NCBI RefSeq assembly: GCF_000524195.1
Contig: NW_020170390.1
Coordinates: forward strand, 768,660-832,659
Reading direction: 5' to 3'
DNA from: Echinococcus granulosus
Lineage: Eukaryota; Platyhelminthes; Cestoda; Cyclophyllidea; Taeniidae
Length of the DNA: 64,000 nt
Shown: positions 51,779 through 63,301 of the stretch, piece by piece
Layout: each line of letters starts with the position of its first letter
How positions within the stretch are numbered: position 1 is the first letter of the stretch
Notes under the pieces: generated by a model
Told to the model about the DNA's origin: nothing
The model's database searches: none
Seen by the model: the letters and a program-made list of their open reading frames with translations, nothing else
Position numbers and translations under genes: made by a program

Positions 51779-52923
51779 TTTTTCCCGGACTACTCTATGG
51801 TACCCTCCACACCCACATCACGTAGATTTTGATTATGTTTAGCCGAGGTAATTTCTAGCGCCTACTTTACCCTGATTTATTTCCCACCCTCCTAGCACCA
51901 CCATCACCCGACCTCCACGATCTCCACCCTCATAAAGTGTGCCGCTAAGCTGAAGCGTGTGTATTAGCGTCTCTGCATGAAATTAATTTCCAACCTTTCA
52001 ATAATCCTTCTTTTCATCCTCATCTATTATGAAATGAGTTTGAACCTTATGATCTTAGATTACCTTTTGTATGTATGCAATGGGAGGGCAATGAGGGATA
52101 GGAAAGGCAAAAACTTACCAATACTGATGTCTAAAGTCAAAAAAATCAGTTAGATATGGTAAAATATAAGAAAGCGAAGTAAAAAAGAGAATGTTCCTAT
52201 TCTCATGCAGGTAGCTTAAGCTTTATTCAGCATTGATAAATTACTTAATTGCTACGGCATTCTTCATGTACACTTAACAGGCGCGATACCCAGCTATGTT
52301 TACTTAGATAAATATACCATGAGTTGCACGTTGCTGTAACAATAAATATCAAAACTGTGATGTGGGGATGGCTAAATTAGCTTCAAATGGGCACAGCCTG
52401 ATGCATTGCAGAGATCAATTCTCTTAACTTATGCACAATTTTTGTGATAAACCATTGACTAAGCAGCAGTAAATACCTAAAATTATAGGTGTGGGTTTAA
52501 ATAGTTTTCTACATCCTCAAGTTATCCCAGTGAAATACCAACGAGTATCTCATGGCCCCAAAGAACAACGTTTTTTTCTAAATTGAGCGCAACAGTGCAG
52601 AATATTTAAATCGATTTGCTATAACTTATACTTTCTGTTAATATTTGAGCAAAATTGTAAGCTAGTTGTTTGATTTAAAGTCGTGATCAAATAAATGCAT
52701 ATTTCATTAAATGACAATCGCAATGGCTCATTATGCCTAAACATCACAAATGCAAAGTCTTAAAAAATAACTTTAAAAATAGTATGAATTATAGAGTGGC
52801 TATTCTTTGCTCTTATCTACTTCAATTCCTTATGCCAGTTCTGATAATCAGAACGTTTTTGTTTAAATTTGCGCCTACTTCACTTGCTTGAAGGTTAATG
52901 CCTGACGTGAGTTCGTGCAGAGG
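51779..52923. other. Intergenic DNA between KLHL10-like gene and RPS9
   Basis: AT-rich; holds the 3' UTR of the Kelch gene and the RPS9 promoter. No other feature recognised. Confidence 0.6.
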
Positions 52924-53630
52924 ATGAGCCGCGTGCCTAAAGTATACTCAAAAACATTCACAACTCCGCGTCGTCCCTATGAAAAGGAACGTTTGGATCA
53001 GGAGTTGAAAATCATCGGTCAGTACGGGTTGAGGAATAAGCGAGAGGTATGGCGTGTCAAGCTGGTTCTCGCGAAGATTCGCAAGGCTGCTCGTGAATTG
53101 CTGACCCTCGATGAACGCGACCCTCGGAGACTGTTTGAAGGTGGGTTTCTGTTAGACTTTTTTGGGCGGAGTAATACTGCTTTTTATGAACCCAGTACTG
53201 TAAGTACCTTGGCCACCCTCGTGGTCTTGAGGACTATTTCGAATGAATAGTGTTTAATTGGAAATTCGAATGTCTCTTAGGTTCCGCACTTCTAAGACGT
53301 CTTGTTCGTGTGGGCGTGCTTCCTGAGGACAAAATGAAGTTGGATTTCGTCTTGGGTCTCAAGATTGAGGATTTCCTTGAGCGTCGACTCCAAACCCAAG
53401 TCTACAAAATGGGTCTTGCGCGGTCGATTCACCACGCCCGTGTCTTGATTCGTCAGCGGCACATCCGTGTTCGTAAGCAGCTTGTTGATTGTCCAAGCTT
53501 CATGGTGCGCCTCGATTCCGCTAAGCATATTGATGTGAGCCTCAACACTGCTGCTGGGAAGCTCGGCCGTGTTGCAAGAAAGAAGGCTAAGAAGAGTGGC
53601 GATGGCGATGAAGAAGAGGATGAAGAGTAA
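52924..53630 (+). CDS. RPS9: 40S ribosomal protein S9 (uS4), 2 exons
   Basis: A structural protein of the small ribosomal subunit that binds 18S rRNA early in assembly. Exons 52924-53140 and 53281-53630 join in phase 1 (GAAG|gtgggt ... tctcttag|GT) to give 188 residues (human 194). Near-complete identity blocks include [57 protein letters not shown] with [17 protein letters not shown], and the S4 RNA-binding segment [19 protein letters not shown]. The C-tail is Lys-rich then acidic (DGDEEEDEE). An AG lies 3 bases before the ATG, which could be a spliced-leader acceptor. The N-terminus ([12 protein letters not shown]) differs from vertebrates, as is usual. Confidence 0.97.
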
Positions 53631-54562
53631 ATGTAGATGTAATCCATCTAATTCATGTCTGTCGGTACTAATTTTTTGCTCTTCGCCTACCCATCACACG
53701 GTTTATGAGCAATTTATGCCAGCCGATTACTATCCCATGTTAATATGACTTTAAGCCTATCAAGCGAAGGTCAGCTTGACTGGTTCCATAGTCCAGCCGC
53801 GATGTGCTTGTAACCTCCGCGGTGTGTCTATTCTTATATCGTTTTACCAACACGGCAAACCGGTGCTCGCTACTGGCAGCTTTCTTGGACACCCACGCAC
53901 ATCGGCTACTTTAGCTTCTACTGTAATGTCACAAGCACGATGAATGGGGGTCGGATTGTTCCTCCGGTCATCAACTGCTTTTACCTCACGCGAGTCAGCC
54001 ACGTTGGTCTAATGTGGCGTTACAAGCGTGAAAAACATACGCACGACCCCTTTCCTGGTCCTGTTGCCACATCTGTCCACCCACCTCCACTGCTCCCATT
54101 GGCCAGCAGTTCTGTCGGCCAAGTATCAGTGGCAAATCTATAGACCTCTCATCTCAACGTAAGGGGCCTAACACTTGAATTTTAATAACACTTACTGGAG
54201 GGTCCGTTGCTCATATTCTTATGGATGCTAACCCATATGACATTGGTTGGTGGGCCACGACCGGAGGCCCACTTACCAGCGTCCCTTCGGCTTTACGAGG
54301 AAAGGTATTACCCATCGTACTTTATGCTGGGCCACCGTTCCCTTCACTCGTGCCAAAGATTGGACTGACCATACTTATCGTTAGCTTTCGACGGCTATTT
54401 TGGCAAGGAATTGACTGAATGGGTCAAAAAGCGACATGGTGATAAGGTGGGCGACTGTACAGCCTTGGTGGACTCCGGTCGCTAATGTTTGTAGACAGCT
54501 GAGCGGCCGCTGCGGTGAAGTTCCACTGGACCCCGTGCATACAGGAGTGGATTGATCGAAGA
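53631..54562. other. Region between RPS9 and MRPS31 with coding-like fragments
   Basis: More GC-rich than other intergenic DNA. Several plus-strand frames read like protein but do not connect. One runs over 53768-53942 (including SFYQHGKPVLATGSFLGHP), one over about 53925-54140, and one over about 54375-54483 (FDGYFGKELTEWVKKRHGDK ... DSGR, then a stop). Frame changes without clear splice sites suggest a decayed gene copy, or exons that I cannot order. No family recognised. Confidence 0.35.
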
Positions 54563-55713
54563 TTACAAGCAAGACTTCGTCCCCCGGGTCTCTGACTCGG
54601 CTTGGGCGGTGCGCCTCTCCTCTTCGACGGCGGATTCGATGTCCTTCATTTTGTTGGCAAAGTATCCCTTAAACCAGGCTATGTGGTCTCTCTTCTCCTT
54701 AATGCTAAGGTAAGGATTCTGGCCTAGACCGGCACACACCAGTTCCATGAAGGCCTCCAGCGGAGCAGGATTCTTCGCTTTGACCTGGCTTCTGGCAAAC
54801 CGATTTAGAAAGATGTGCTCGTGGAAAGGTGTATCAAGCTCTTCACTCCAGTCTATTTAATAGTAAAGAATTTATGGGTTTAAATTTGTACCTTGCTCAT
54901 TGTCAATGGGATATCGCCAAAGTTTTCCATCCAGAGTCCACTGGATGAGCTCTTCGAACTTATTATGCGTCGACTTAGCACGATAAGCGGAGGCTTCCAG
55001 CGCCTCAATTTCCTTGAAGACTTCGTTGTTGTAGGAATCGTCCGCAGCCGCTGTGGAAAAAAAGAGCAACTTATATAGCAGACAGGGCTACCTGGTTCTT
55101 CGAGTGGTGTTTTGTCAAAGAGGTTCAGCTTCGCCGGGATTGGGAGTCTTAAAAGCAATTGTGATAGAAAAAGAACGGGACTTACGGTTCCATATAGCGA
55201 ATTCGGGCAGACCGGCGTGGAGGTCGAGTAGTGACCAGAGCGAGTTCTCTTAACGGCTGCCCTTTTGTGGTTACAAAGTCACGGAGGAGATCGCTTTTGC
55301 ACGATTGTAAAGTGAAAGCAAACCAGCTTACGCGAATTTAATGGCGCCCTTGTCTCGTGCTTTGGGTAGGCGCCCGGTAGAACGCGTGCCCTGAGTTGTT
55401 TCTTCACCACTGGAATATTCCGCCGAATTTGAACTCTTGAGACTGTTTTGCTTTCCTTCAATCCTTTGACTTTCTGGCATGAGGAAGTCTTCAAGAAGTT
55501 GCCTAGTATAGTATGGAGTTAGGATGAGTATTTAAGGAACCTTGTGGATGGGGCGATTGATGGTGTTGATTGAAAGCGGTCTTGCTCCCTCTGTGAGCCT
55601 TTGCCCTTTCGCCGCATCGATCGAGATGCTATTCCTTCAGAAGAGTACGATCTTAGTGCGTTGAATACCCGAGATTGTGATGGAAAAGGGTGACGCGGGA
55701 AGCCCAGAAGCAT
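54563..55713 (-). CDS. MRPS31: Mitochondrial small-subunit ribosomal protein mS31 (6 exons)
   Basis: A mitochondrial ribosome protein specific to metazoan-type small subunits. Minus-strand exons 55713-55541, 55502-55332, 55248-55186, 55147-55092, 55050-54892, 54852-54563 join with consistent phases (2,2,2,1,1) to give 303 residues (human 395). The N-terminus (MLLGFPRHPFPSQSRVFNAL) is rich in Arg/Ser and lacks acids, fitting a mitochondrial targeting sequence. A Ser-rich linker follows. The conserved C-terminal half has FEELIQWTLDGKLWRYPIDN, FHEHIFLNRF, FMELVCAGLGQNPYLSIKEK and HIAWFKGYF, which are diagnostic. Introns are 38, 83, 38, 41 and 39 bases. The first donor (gttcct) and the third acceptor were fixed by phase and alignment and are less certain. 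An AG lies 3 bases before the ATG. Confidence 0.9.
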
Positions 55714-56373
55714 GCTCTGAAATGACTTAGTCGATTACAACATTGCCAGAAACACATTTTAGAAGAAGTAAATCGATGCAACGTAGGTGCAGCGAACTTA
55801 TGCTAATAGAATAAGCTGGTAAAGAGCAACCGGATATAACCTGCTTCATATGCACAACAGTACTAGTACCGAATGAGTCTAGTTAGAACGAATAAGTTTG
55901 GGATAATTCACACAAAACTCCGCTCTGTTAAACAGACTCCAAAGGAAAATGGCATGGAGGTAATACCACAAAATCAGCAGACAAGGGTAAAGGATTACAA
56001 AAGACCAACATCATATAAGAGTAAAGAGTTCTGGCGGGTCACTAGGTAGGCGGGAATGCTGTGTCGAATAATTACCCTGCTAATGATGCCGTAGACCACT
56101 TTTTGAGAAAATATAAGCTGAAGCGTGGGGTAGAATCGCAAAAAAATATTCAAAAAGGTCACATGTCAAGTATTGATAATTTATTTTGAATCGAACAAAG
56201 AAGGAGTCACGGCCCTTGATGTCCAAGGACATGTAAATATCGGATTGACATCAAATGAAAGTAGGTATTCCTACTAAAATTAACGCGACTAACAAATGCT
56301 AGAATAAGAGCTACATGCAGGCTATTATTTTGTTGATTTAATACTCTGGTTGCCTGCATGTAAATGTAGCTTC
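55714..56373. other. Upstream flank of MRPS31
   Basis: Contains the MRPS31 promoter by position. No coding evidence. Its right end forms the left arm of an inverted repeat (56309-56371) that abuts a dispersed repeat copy. Confidence 0.5.
56309..56371. repeat. Imperfect inverted repeat (hairpin) beside repeat copy 5
   Basis: Left arm AGCTACATGCAGGC (56309-56322); right arm GCCTGCATGTAAATGTAGCT (56352-56371). They pair as a 14-base stem apart from a 6-base insertion in the right arm, with a loop of about 29 bases. The right arm ends just before the TTCCCGGGACT that opens the dispersed repeat. Confidence 0.7.
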
Positions 56374-56551
56374 CCGGGACTCCCTGAAGAGGAAAGGCGA
56401 CACAATGCTCGGGCAGAATATACATTTAGCACAGAGAAGGTGTTTGGGCTATTGGCATGGCCCAAAGGCCAGCCCACCCGGCGAGGCACAAGAGGGCTAA
56501 TTCAAAGTACAAAAGTGGCGCCTCACCAATACCGAGAGATAAACCGCCATC
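56374..56551 (-). repeat. Dispersed repeat family copy 5
   Basis: Reverse orientation. Blocks: CGGTATTGGTGAGGCGCCAC, TTTTGTACTTTGAATTAGCC, GGGTGGGCTGGCCTTTGGGC, CATGCCAATAGCCC, TGTATATTCTGCCCGAGC, CTCTTCAGGGAGTCCCGG. Closest to copy 2 at 29404-29571. Confidence 0.8.
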
Positions 56552-56897
56552 ATATTACATAAAATTTCCATCTACGTTATGGCCATGCTACCATAATCCT
56601 AGCTCCTTTTCCATAGTAATGTGGTCTCTTGTGCTACTCTGCCTTATTACCACCTCAGAAAAGAGCAGAGCTGCTACAGTGGCCAACTTTTAGCATTTCG
56701 CTAATCCTTTGCTAGCGTATTTTTCGACACCTTTATTTGTCGAAAAATGCCATTTAAACGTTTCAAAATAGCACCAAAATTCAATCACCATTGGCTCGAG
56801 TAAGGACCCCTGTTTAAAGTGTTAGCAGTTTTTGCATTTGGGACGTCCCCAATATAAATTTTATGTTTGAAAATGAACAAATATGTAATACTTAAGC

Positions 56898-57020
56898 AGA
56901 ACATATCTAATCGCCAGACATCAGGGCTTGTGGCTACTGGCATTACCCGAAGGCCAGCCCACCTGATGAAGGTACAAAGTGGCCTCTCACCAAAACCGAA
57001 AATTAAACAAACAACCAACG
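56898..57020 (-). repeat. Dispersed repeat family copy 6
   Basis: Reverse orientation. Opens GTTTGTTTAATTTTCGG, then TTTTGGTGAGAGGCCAC, GGTGGGCTGGCCTTCGGG, TGCCAGTAGCC. The 3' block is diverged. Confidence 0.75.
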
Positions 57021-57705
57021 TATTACATCGTCCCTCCCCGAGCGTCGTCCTCAGTGCTCGCCTTGGTCCTCACAGCGTAATTGGCGCTGTAAGCAAGCAC
57101 CCACGAACCAGTTGTGCATGTCATCGAATTTTTAGGCAAGTGAGGAGTTATCTGACTGCAACGTCACTGATTTCTCTTGATAATTCTGCTAGATCAGGTG
57201 TTGTGTCCTGTATGGAAAGGGATCCGTAGACGAGAAAATGTGCTGACCAACACGCGTATCCATGGCTGGTTGTAGGAACGCTGTCTTAAATGCAAAGTCA
57301 TGTGACAAAGGGCGAGTTTAAACATAGTTCCGAGGGAGAAGAGTTTCGCTTCTATTCCTCCTTGCCATATCGTTTTCACTTCAGGGCTGCCCAGCCAACT
57401 TATCTGTGTGCTGCTCAAATGGTAGAGAAGTGGAGCAAATATCGCGTTTTCACATATGTGACATTTTTACACTAACGCTAACGAAATTTTAGCAAATGGT
57501 TTCACGGCTTGTACGGCTTCCGTCCTTATTAGCTTTCATGGGGTAGTTTCCAAAGGTAGACTTCGTGTTTAACCCTTATCTTGGGTGTCGTTACTCCTCC
57601 CCTCATCCGCAACATATGCAGTTATTCCACCCCACTATGGTTTATCCTCCAGTAATAGATTGATGTCCTTTATGATCACCTTCGCTTTCCACTGCCATTA
57701 GTGTA

Positions 57706-57888
57706 GGGCCTCGGAACTTCCCTGAAGACGAAAGAAGACATAATGCTGGGGCAGAATGTACAGTTTCGTCAAACAGGAGGGCTGTGGGCTACTGGCATGA
57801 CCCGGAGGCCAACACACCCGGCGAGGGTACAATGGCGGAAACTCTAATTGGATTTTGAACCAAAACCGAGGGTAAAACAAACGCAAAT
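57706..57888 (-). repeat. Dispersed repeat family copy 7
   Basis: Reverse orientation. Blocks: TTACCCTCGGTTTTGGTTC, ACCCTCGCCGGGTGTGTTGG, CCTCCGGGTCATGCCAGTAG, TACATTCTGCCCCAGC, TTCGTCTTCAGGGAAGTTCC. Near full length. Confidence 0.8.
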
Positions 57889-59186
57889 TGGACCATTTTT
57901 CTGTGTATATAGCGACAAAACATCGGCCATTTACTGCTATGTTTTGACACTTTTTACATATGAGATACTGTTGTAATGTTATCGCGTAGATACCGGGAGC
58001 TTCTTTACAAGGTTAGCACGACTACTTGTCCTGACTAAGAACGAAATTTCCTTCTAGGACTGAATTCTAACAGCATAGAAAAGTAATAACAATTTCATGC
58101 TAAAGTTAGAATAACTTGGATATTAATTTATGTCCTTGTCGAGTGATATTATAACGTAATGGCGCACGATTATTTTTACAACAAACATTCTTTTGGCACA
58201 AATTAGTATCACGTTTAGTGTCGGTTTCACATTAAAGCTGAATAAAATTTTCCAGATACCTCAATAGGATTAATTATTTAAAATACAACAACAGAATTAA
58301 TTTTGTACGCCTACGTTGTTAATACCATCGTGTTTTTAAAGTAAAAGTGCATTTCAGTATCTCAAAAATTGTCGCATTTCGTACTAAAATACTCAGTAAG
58401 GACCACACTTTCTGACTTTTGACGACGACATTAGCTGAGTAAATCTCCCAGATCAGTTATTAAAATACTGAAATTTAGTGAAATCCGTGAAAACAAACCA
58501 TTTATCGAGGCTTTTCAGAAAAGCCAAAGTAGATCACACTCCCATTCAAGAGCTCCTGACGCAAAATTTTCACTTCTCTTTAAAAAACCCGAAATTTCGG
58601 TAATTAATTTGCTACTTAATATTTATGTTAGCGGTATTCGGAGAGAGAACTTCATGTGAAATATTTTTGCAGCGTGCATGGAAAAAGTGAAGATCGAATA
58701 AAAATCACCCCGAAACGAGCACTTTTTCAAAAGTGCATTTCAAAAGAAAATAGGTCTTCCGATGATTATCATGGGCATAGCAAAATAGCAATAGCGTGTA
58801 CAGCAGGTGAGGACATAAGTGAATAGCTTCACCTCAAAGTCGTTCCAAATAGACAGTTTCTTATACCTCTGTAAGGTCCAAAAACGCTTAGCAATTTATG
58901 TTGTTAAAACAGGTATTGGCTTTCAACTATTACATCAAAAATGGAAATAATGGGAATTTTTTACTAGTTTTGCTAAAAAACATTTTACACTTTCAAAATA
59001 TTGAGTCTGGCTTTTCTAAAAAATATTTCATCTCAATAAAGCGCTCCTCTTTGAGAGTGATCAGTTTTGATTAAAGGTAGAATTTTTTCCATCGCCACAA
59101 GCTACGAATGCTTCGTAAGTAAAACCGATTCATACTTGTATTATAAAAGGAAAAGGAATCTATCAACATGCAATTCTTTAGTAATG
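57889..59186. other. AT-rich non-coding stretch
   Basis: Very AT-rich with no open frame of note on either strand. No feature recognised. Confidence 0.6.
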
Positions 59187-59594
59187 TCAGATTCTTATTG
59201 AGCTCTCTGTCTGCATATCAACGGTAGAATCGTGTAGGGGCATTATCCTAACTTTCGAAACTTTCGTGTGGAAAGTGGGCGAGACGCATTTAAATGATTT
59301 GTTCAAAAGCGTTTTACAACAACGAAAAGACAGTGAGGAAACTGCGCGGCTGGAGAGGCAATACACGGGCGCATTAACTCGGCATCCTGCGGCTCTGTGC
59401 ACCCGCCGATCACTGTAGAGTGATTTAAGGGAGCACGCGGCGACAGAAGTGACCTTTGTCAAATCTTCCTCCTCGTCTCCACCGGAAATTAATTTTCCAA
59501 TGCTTCGAAAAATCGGCACTCCTAGCATTTCAGGGAGGATTTTTCCAGAACTTCTAATTGCACAGATGGGCAAAATTTCCACTTTAGGATGAAT
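59187..59594 (-). CDS. Candidate terminal exon of an unrecognised gene
   Basis: A minus-strand open frame of 135 codons that follows a strong acceptor (a nine-T run then ACAG at 59603-59595) and ends in TGA. It opens IHPKVEILPICAIRSSGKIL and contains an acidic GGDEEED patch and several cysteines. Base composition is more balanced than the flanks, which supports coding. No domain recognised and no upstream exon proven. It may belong with the GDPD-like exon to its right. Confidence 0.35.
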   Translation of the reverse strand: MHPKVEILPICAIRSSGKILPEMLGVPIFRSIGKLISGGDEEEDLTKVTSVAACSLKSLYSDRRVHRAAGCRVNAPVYCLSSRAVSSLSFRCCKTLLNKSFKCVSPTFHTKVSKVRIMPLHDSTVDMQTESSIRI

Positions 59595-60935
59595 CTGTAA
59601 AAAAAAACACTCATATTGTTAAAACTCTATTATTTGCAGAGTTTTATAAAGAAGCTGAACCTGGAAATTATTGCTTATTTATATTAATGCGGGGTGAATA
59701 GCATTGGAATGAATTATTCCACGTTGACTCAGCTGTGCACTCAGATATTAGGGACGAGCTGTTAATATTTCGCATTTTAATGCCTAAAATTATGGGATTC
59801 ATTTGATGCCAGCACAATAACGAGCTACTAAAAGTAAGTCTTAAGAAAACAGCTAGTAAAATATCTTTGGTGTGTGAAAAGGAGAAATAAGGTCTCACTG
59901 CTACCAGATATTGTTCGTATGCTCACCAGCATCCAAAACTTTCCATAAAACAACCTCTAATTCACTTCACATAATTCCTGGAAGTTGAATTTACAAAAGT
60001 CTTCAAAAATATGAAACTGATGTCATCTCAAAAGAAATTAAAGTGTCTATTTTGTAGTGGAGACCCAAATTCAGCCTCGAAGAGGAAGTTTGCACGACAG
60101 AATGCCTGACAGTTGTATATTAGCTGGTGTCTAAAAAGATATATTAGAAAGATTATATGAAAAAGACAATATATATGCAGAAGTTACTAAGAAAGATATG
60201 GCAAAGTGAAATAACCAAAAGAGATCAAATTTAGATGGGCTATGCAAAGGTCTATTACGTACGTTACCCCTTGACACGTATTTTCTGCTAAATATTAATC
60301 AGAAATTCAAATTAATTGCTGCACTTTCTGCGAAGTAAATATTGCTATAGATGTATGGCACTTCTATTCCGGTTAGCACAAGCTGAAGCCCCTATACATA
60401 AAGAATTCCCTCAAGGTTAAACCAACTTGTAAATATGGATTGCAAGAACTTCTCAAGAGTAAGCAACATTAGAATAGCATAAGTACACTTCTTAAAGTTT
60501 TTTTAGCAAAACTTGTTTTTTGACATTTACAGACTGCATCATTTATCAAAGGGCGAGGTTTTTGTAAGCTTAGGTAGTCCAACGGTTAACAATATTTCAT
60601 ACATTTTCAGCTTTAGTTTAAAAGTTCCAAATCTAATATACTTATTGAATCAACGTATCGTTTTGGTAGTCTCCCCAACAAATCATTGTAGTGTCCTTCC
60701 AAATATCGTCAGATTCTTTGCCCTCAAAGAGACAACGACGTTTCGAGTCTTCTGCTACAAAAAGCATTCTAGCTGATTACATATTACCAAAAACATAGCT
60801 TGTCAGATACCTTGAGTTGTAAATACCAGAAGGAAGATGAACAAGGATAAAATATACAAATTTCATTGGAAAAAATATGACAGCCCATATACTGTAGGTT
60901 TTGCCTTGACCGACTGAAGTATTTAATAAACAAAA
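59595..60935. other. AT-rich stretch between two candidate minus-strand exons
   Basis: Only short, low-complexity open frames. If the exons on either side belong to one minus-strand gene, this would be intron. No conserved catalytic GDPD segment (Glu-x-Asp ... His-Asp) could be found here. Confidence 0.4.
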
Positions 60936-61121
60936 TCAAGTATCCCATGAAGTTTGAAATGATATAATCATTTGAATAGTGTTCTCCTTCTCCAAACTAG
61001 GAGAATTATCACCAAACATGGCAATAGTGTCAGGTGCGCCCCGGTGTCCAACATCGAAGGATGCCAGGACCGATATAAATGAGGATAATTTGAGAGCGCA
61101 TGTAGTTGCATCATGGACCAT
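60936..61121 (-). pseudogene. GDPD-like (glycerophosphodiester phosphodiesterase) exon or relic
   Basis: A minus-strand frame contains FDVGHRGAP, then 15 residues, then ENTI. In the GDPD family, and especially GPCPD1-type enzymes, the start of the catalytic domain reads DVGHRGA, about 15 residues, ENTI, with the His-Arg and the Glu being catalytic. Spacing here is almost identical, which is hard to explain by chance. The frame stops 13 codons after ENTI with no GT donor in between, so either the exon uses an unusual donor, the sequence is broken, or this is a pseudogene. The rest of the domain was not found in the window. Confidence 0.4.
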
Positions 61122-61396
61122 ATCGAGGTTGTAGGCAGTTCTTTAGAGTAGTTCTACTTTATATTTTACGCAAGAAGACGCGTACCGACTCTTTTAAGAA
61201 AAGGATTTTTTGTTTTCTTAAACAGATGTTTCGTTGTCAAGCAACCGCCTGTGATTTTGTGCGCTAAAATATTTTCCTTTGTCTAAAACGATCGCATCAT
61301 TAATTTTACTCGACTTATTTCCTTTCTGCTAATATGAGGTCACGGATTAAAATAAGAAAATACTAAATGCCAATGGTGTATTGTGATGCGCTGGCC

Positions 61397-61562
61397 GTTT
61401 GTTTAATTATCGGTTTTGGTGAAAGGCCATCTGGGATTTCAACCATTGCACCTTCGCTGGATGAGCTGGCCTCCGGGACACACTAGTAGCTACAAGCCCT
61501 GCTGTGTGGTGAATATATATACTCTACCCGAGCCTTATGTATTCTTGCATTTTCAGGGGGGT
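61397..61562 (+). repeat. Dispersed repeat family copy 8
   Basis: Blocks: GTTTGTTTAATTATCGG, TTTTGGTGAAAGGCCATC, GAGCTGGCCTCCGGGACAC, GAATATATATACTCTACCCG, TGCATTTTCAGGGGGG. Plus orientation, near full length. Confidence 0.8.
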
Positions 61563-63142
61563 GCCGATGTGCTACAATACGGCAAAACATAAATTTCACA
61601 AAGAGCGATGAATTTAATAAACTGAGGAATGATGCTCCTTTCATATGCTTTTTGTCGTTCAAAAAGAAACATAATTTTAAGTAAAAATATAGTTGAATCC
61701 AATTGAAAAAAAGTATTTTACTGTTTTACCTGACGCTCTTGCCTCCCTAATCACTACCAATGTACCAACGCAATGCCACTTGGTGCACCACTTTTAGTTA
61801 TATCTCATTTCAGTAACTAATTAACGCCACTTTGTTACAGAATTATTGCAAGCTCACCTTTTTGCTTTGAAGCTGAGTTCCGGTTTAAATTTATCGTTAA
61901 AATGAAGCAAATAAACAGCATAATATTACATAGGCACCAATATTTACCATATTTTTACATTTATTAGTATGCTAAGACTTAGAAATTAGCCCATCTCACT
62001 TATTTCTACTTGCTCAGCACATCTCAGTAACACATGACTACTTTAGGAGATTCATAAAAAGAAAGGAAACAAGACACGATACTTATGAGTTTTACAGTTA
62101 ATGATTGGATAATTAAGGGGGCAGAAACACAAAAATCACAAAAAAAATTTCGGAATGCAAAGTTTAAGGTCAGCAAAATTTAATAATAACCTTAGAAATA
62201 AATCAGCTGTGTCCGTACTTCGTTACAAACGATGAGAATTGTGTAAGACTATTTTTAAAAGACAGAACCTTTGGCATTGCAAAATGTCATTAATCATTGA
62301 AAATACGGACATCGAAGTCATTTATTTTGTCAAAGAGTACTCACGATAATGCTTCTTGACAGCTTGCGTTGTTGAAGCTCGTTTGCAAGTCTGTAGGGAG
62401 GAGTATGCATAATACACATAGCCAAAGTGCTTAGCCCAAATACATTGCATTTAAAAGGATTGCAAGAACTGCAATTGTTCGCATGTGGTATAATGTGGTA
62501 TGATGGTTGGACACACGAGATGAAGGTGCTTTAAATGACGATTTTGAGTGCATCAGTGGGAAAATTGACGGAATGTGTTAATCATTAAGTAAATCTTACT
62601 TGACAGACAATAGTAGTTCATCAGACGAAATTCAACATTCCTCTAAAATTGTCTACATCTGCAGCTAGGAAGTTTTAAACCATAAAATTAGTAGAAATTC
62701 ACAAGTTTTCAGGTGGAATTCATACTTTAAATATAAAAATAGACGGAATGAGCCATTTTTCTAAGGCATTTTATTAAAAGTGATTTTACGTCGGCAGAGT
62801 GAATGAAGTCACAGAAGGTAGATGCCCCATCAGAGCTGTACCTGATGGTATCGGTTTGTTGGATAATTACAGGACTCTGCGACATTGAAGCGAAATTAGA
62901 GCCCATTCAGTTCTCCCAAATGTCATTGAAAGACATGATACGAGAGATAGTTAATTTATTGCGAAATGAAGGAATAATGATCAATGAATTGGGCGGATTT
63001 GCCTCTCCTCCCCTTGGAACACTGACAAAGTTCAGTCCGAGAGAAAGGTGCCTCTTTACTCATCGCGAAGGGGTCACTTAGGCCAGCTGTCAAGCCACCT
63101 GAAGGGAGTGGCTCGATGTAGCACCAACAGAGGCACACTCAC
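61563..63142. other. AT-rich stretch, no supported gene
   Basis: The only longer frame is a plus-strand one of 92 codons at 62803-63081, with no recognised domain. Both strands are open around 62960-63080, which makes either reading unreliable. Confidence 0.45.
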
Positions 63143-63301
63143 TCTGGGTGTGGCCTCATCAACAGGAAGACCTTTCGACGTAGCATTGATAATCATCTTC
63201 CGGTGCATCAAGCCTTTCATTTGAGTATTTACCTTCCCAAATATAAATTTGGGCAGAAACTGACTTATTTCCATCAACCATGCTGCACGTTCACATTTAA
63301 C
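63143..63301 (-). CDS. Candidate internal exon of an unrecognised gene
   Basis: A 159-base minus-strand segment between a good acceptor (ttgcctattcag) and a consensus donor (AGA|gtgagt), phase 0 at both ends and open throughout. It encodes 53 residues including AAWLMEISQFLPKFIFGK and GLMHRKMIINATSKGLP. No domain recognised. It could be an upstream exon of the same minus-strand gene as the GDPD-like and terminal candidates, but phases to them were not established. Confidence 0.3.

Noticed and set aside
59187..59400. CGAAAC-type and CTGATGA-type motifs in or near repeats, checked as hammerhead ribozyme cores
   Set aside because: The conserved core elements do not occur together in the right order in any copy of the dispersed repeat.
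62803..63081. 92-codon plus-strand ATG frame
   Set aside because: No domain or splice context; the opposite strand is equally open.
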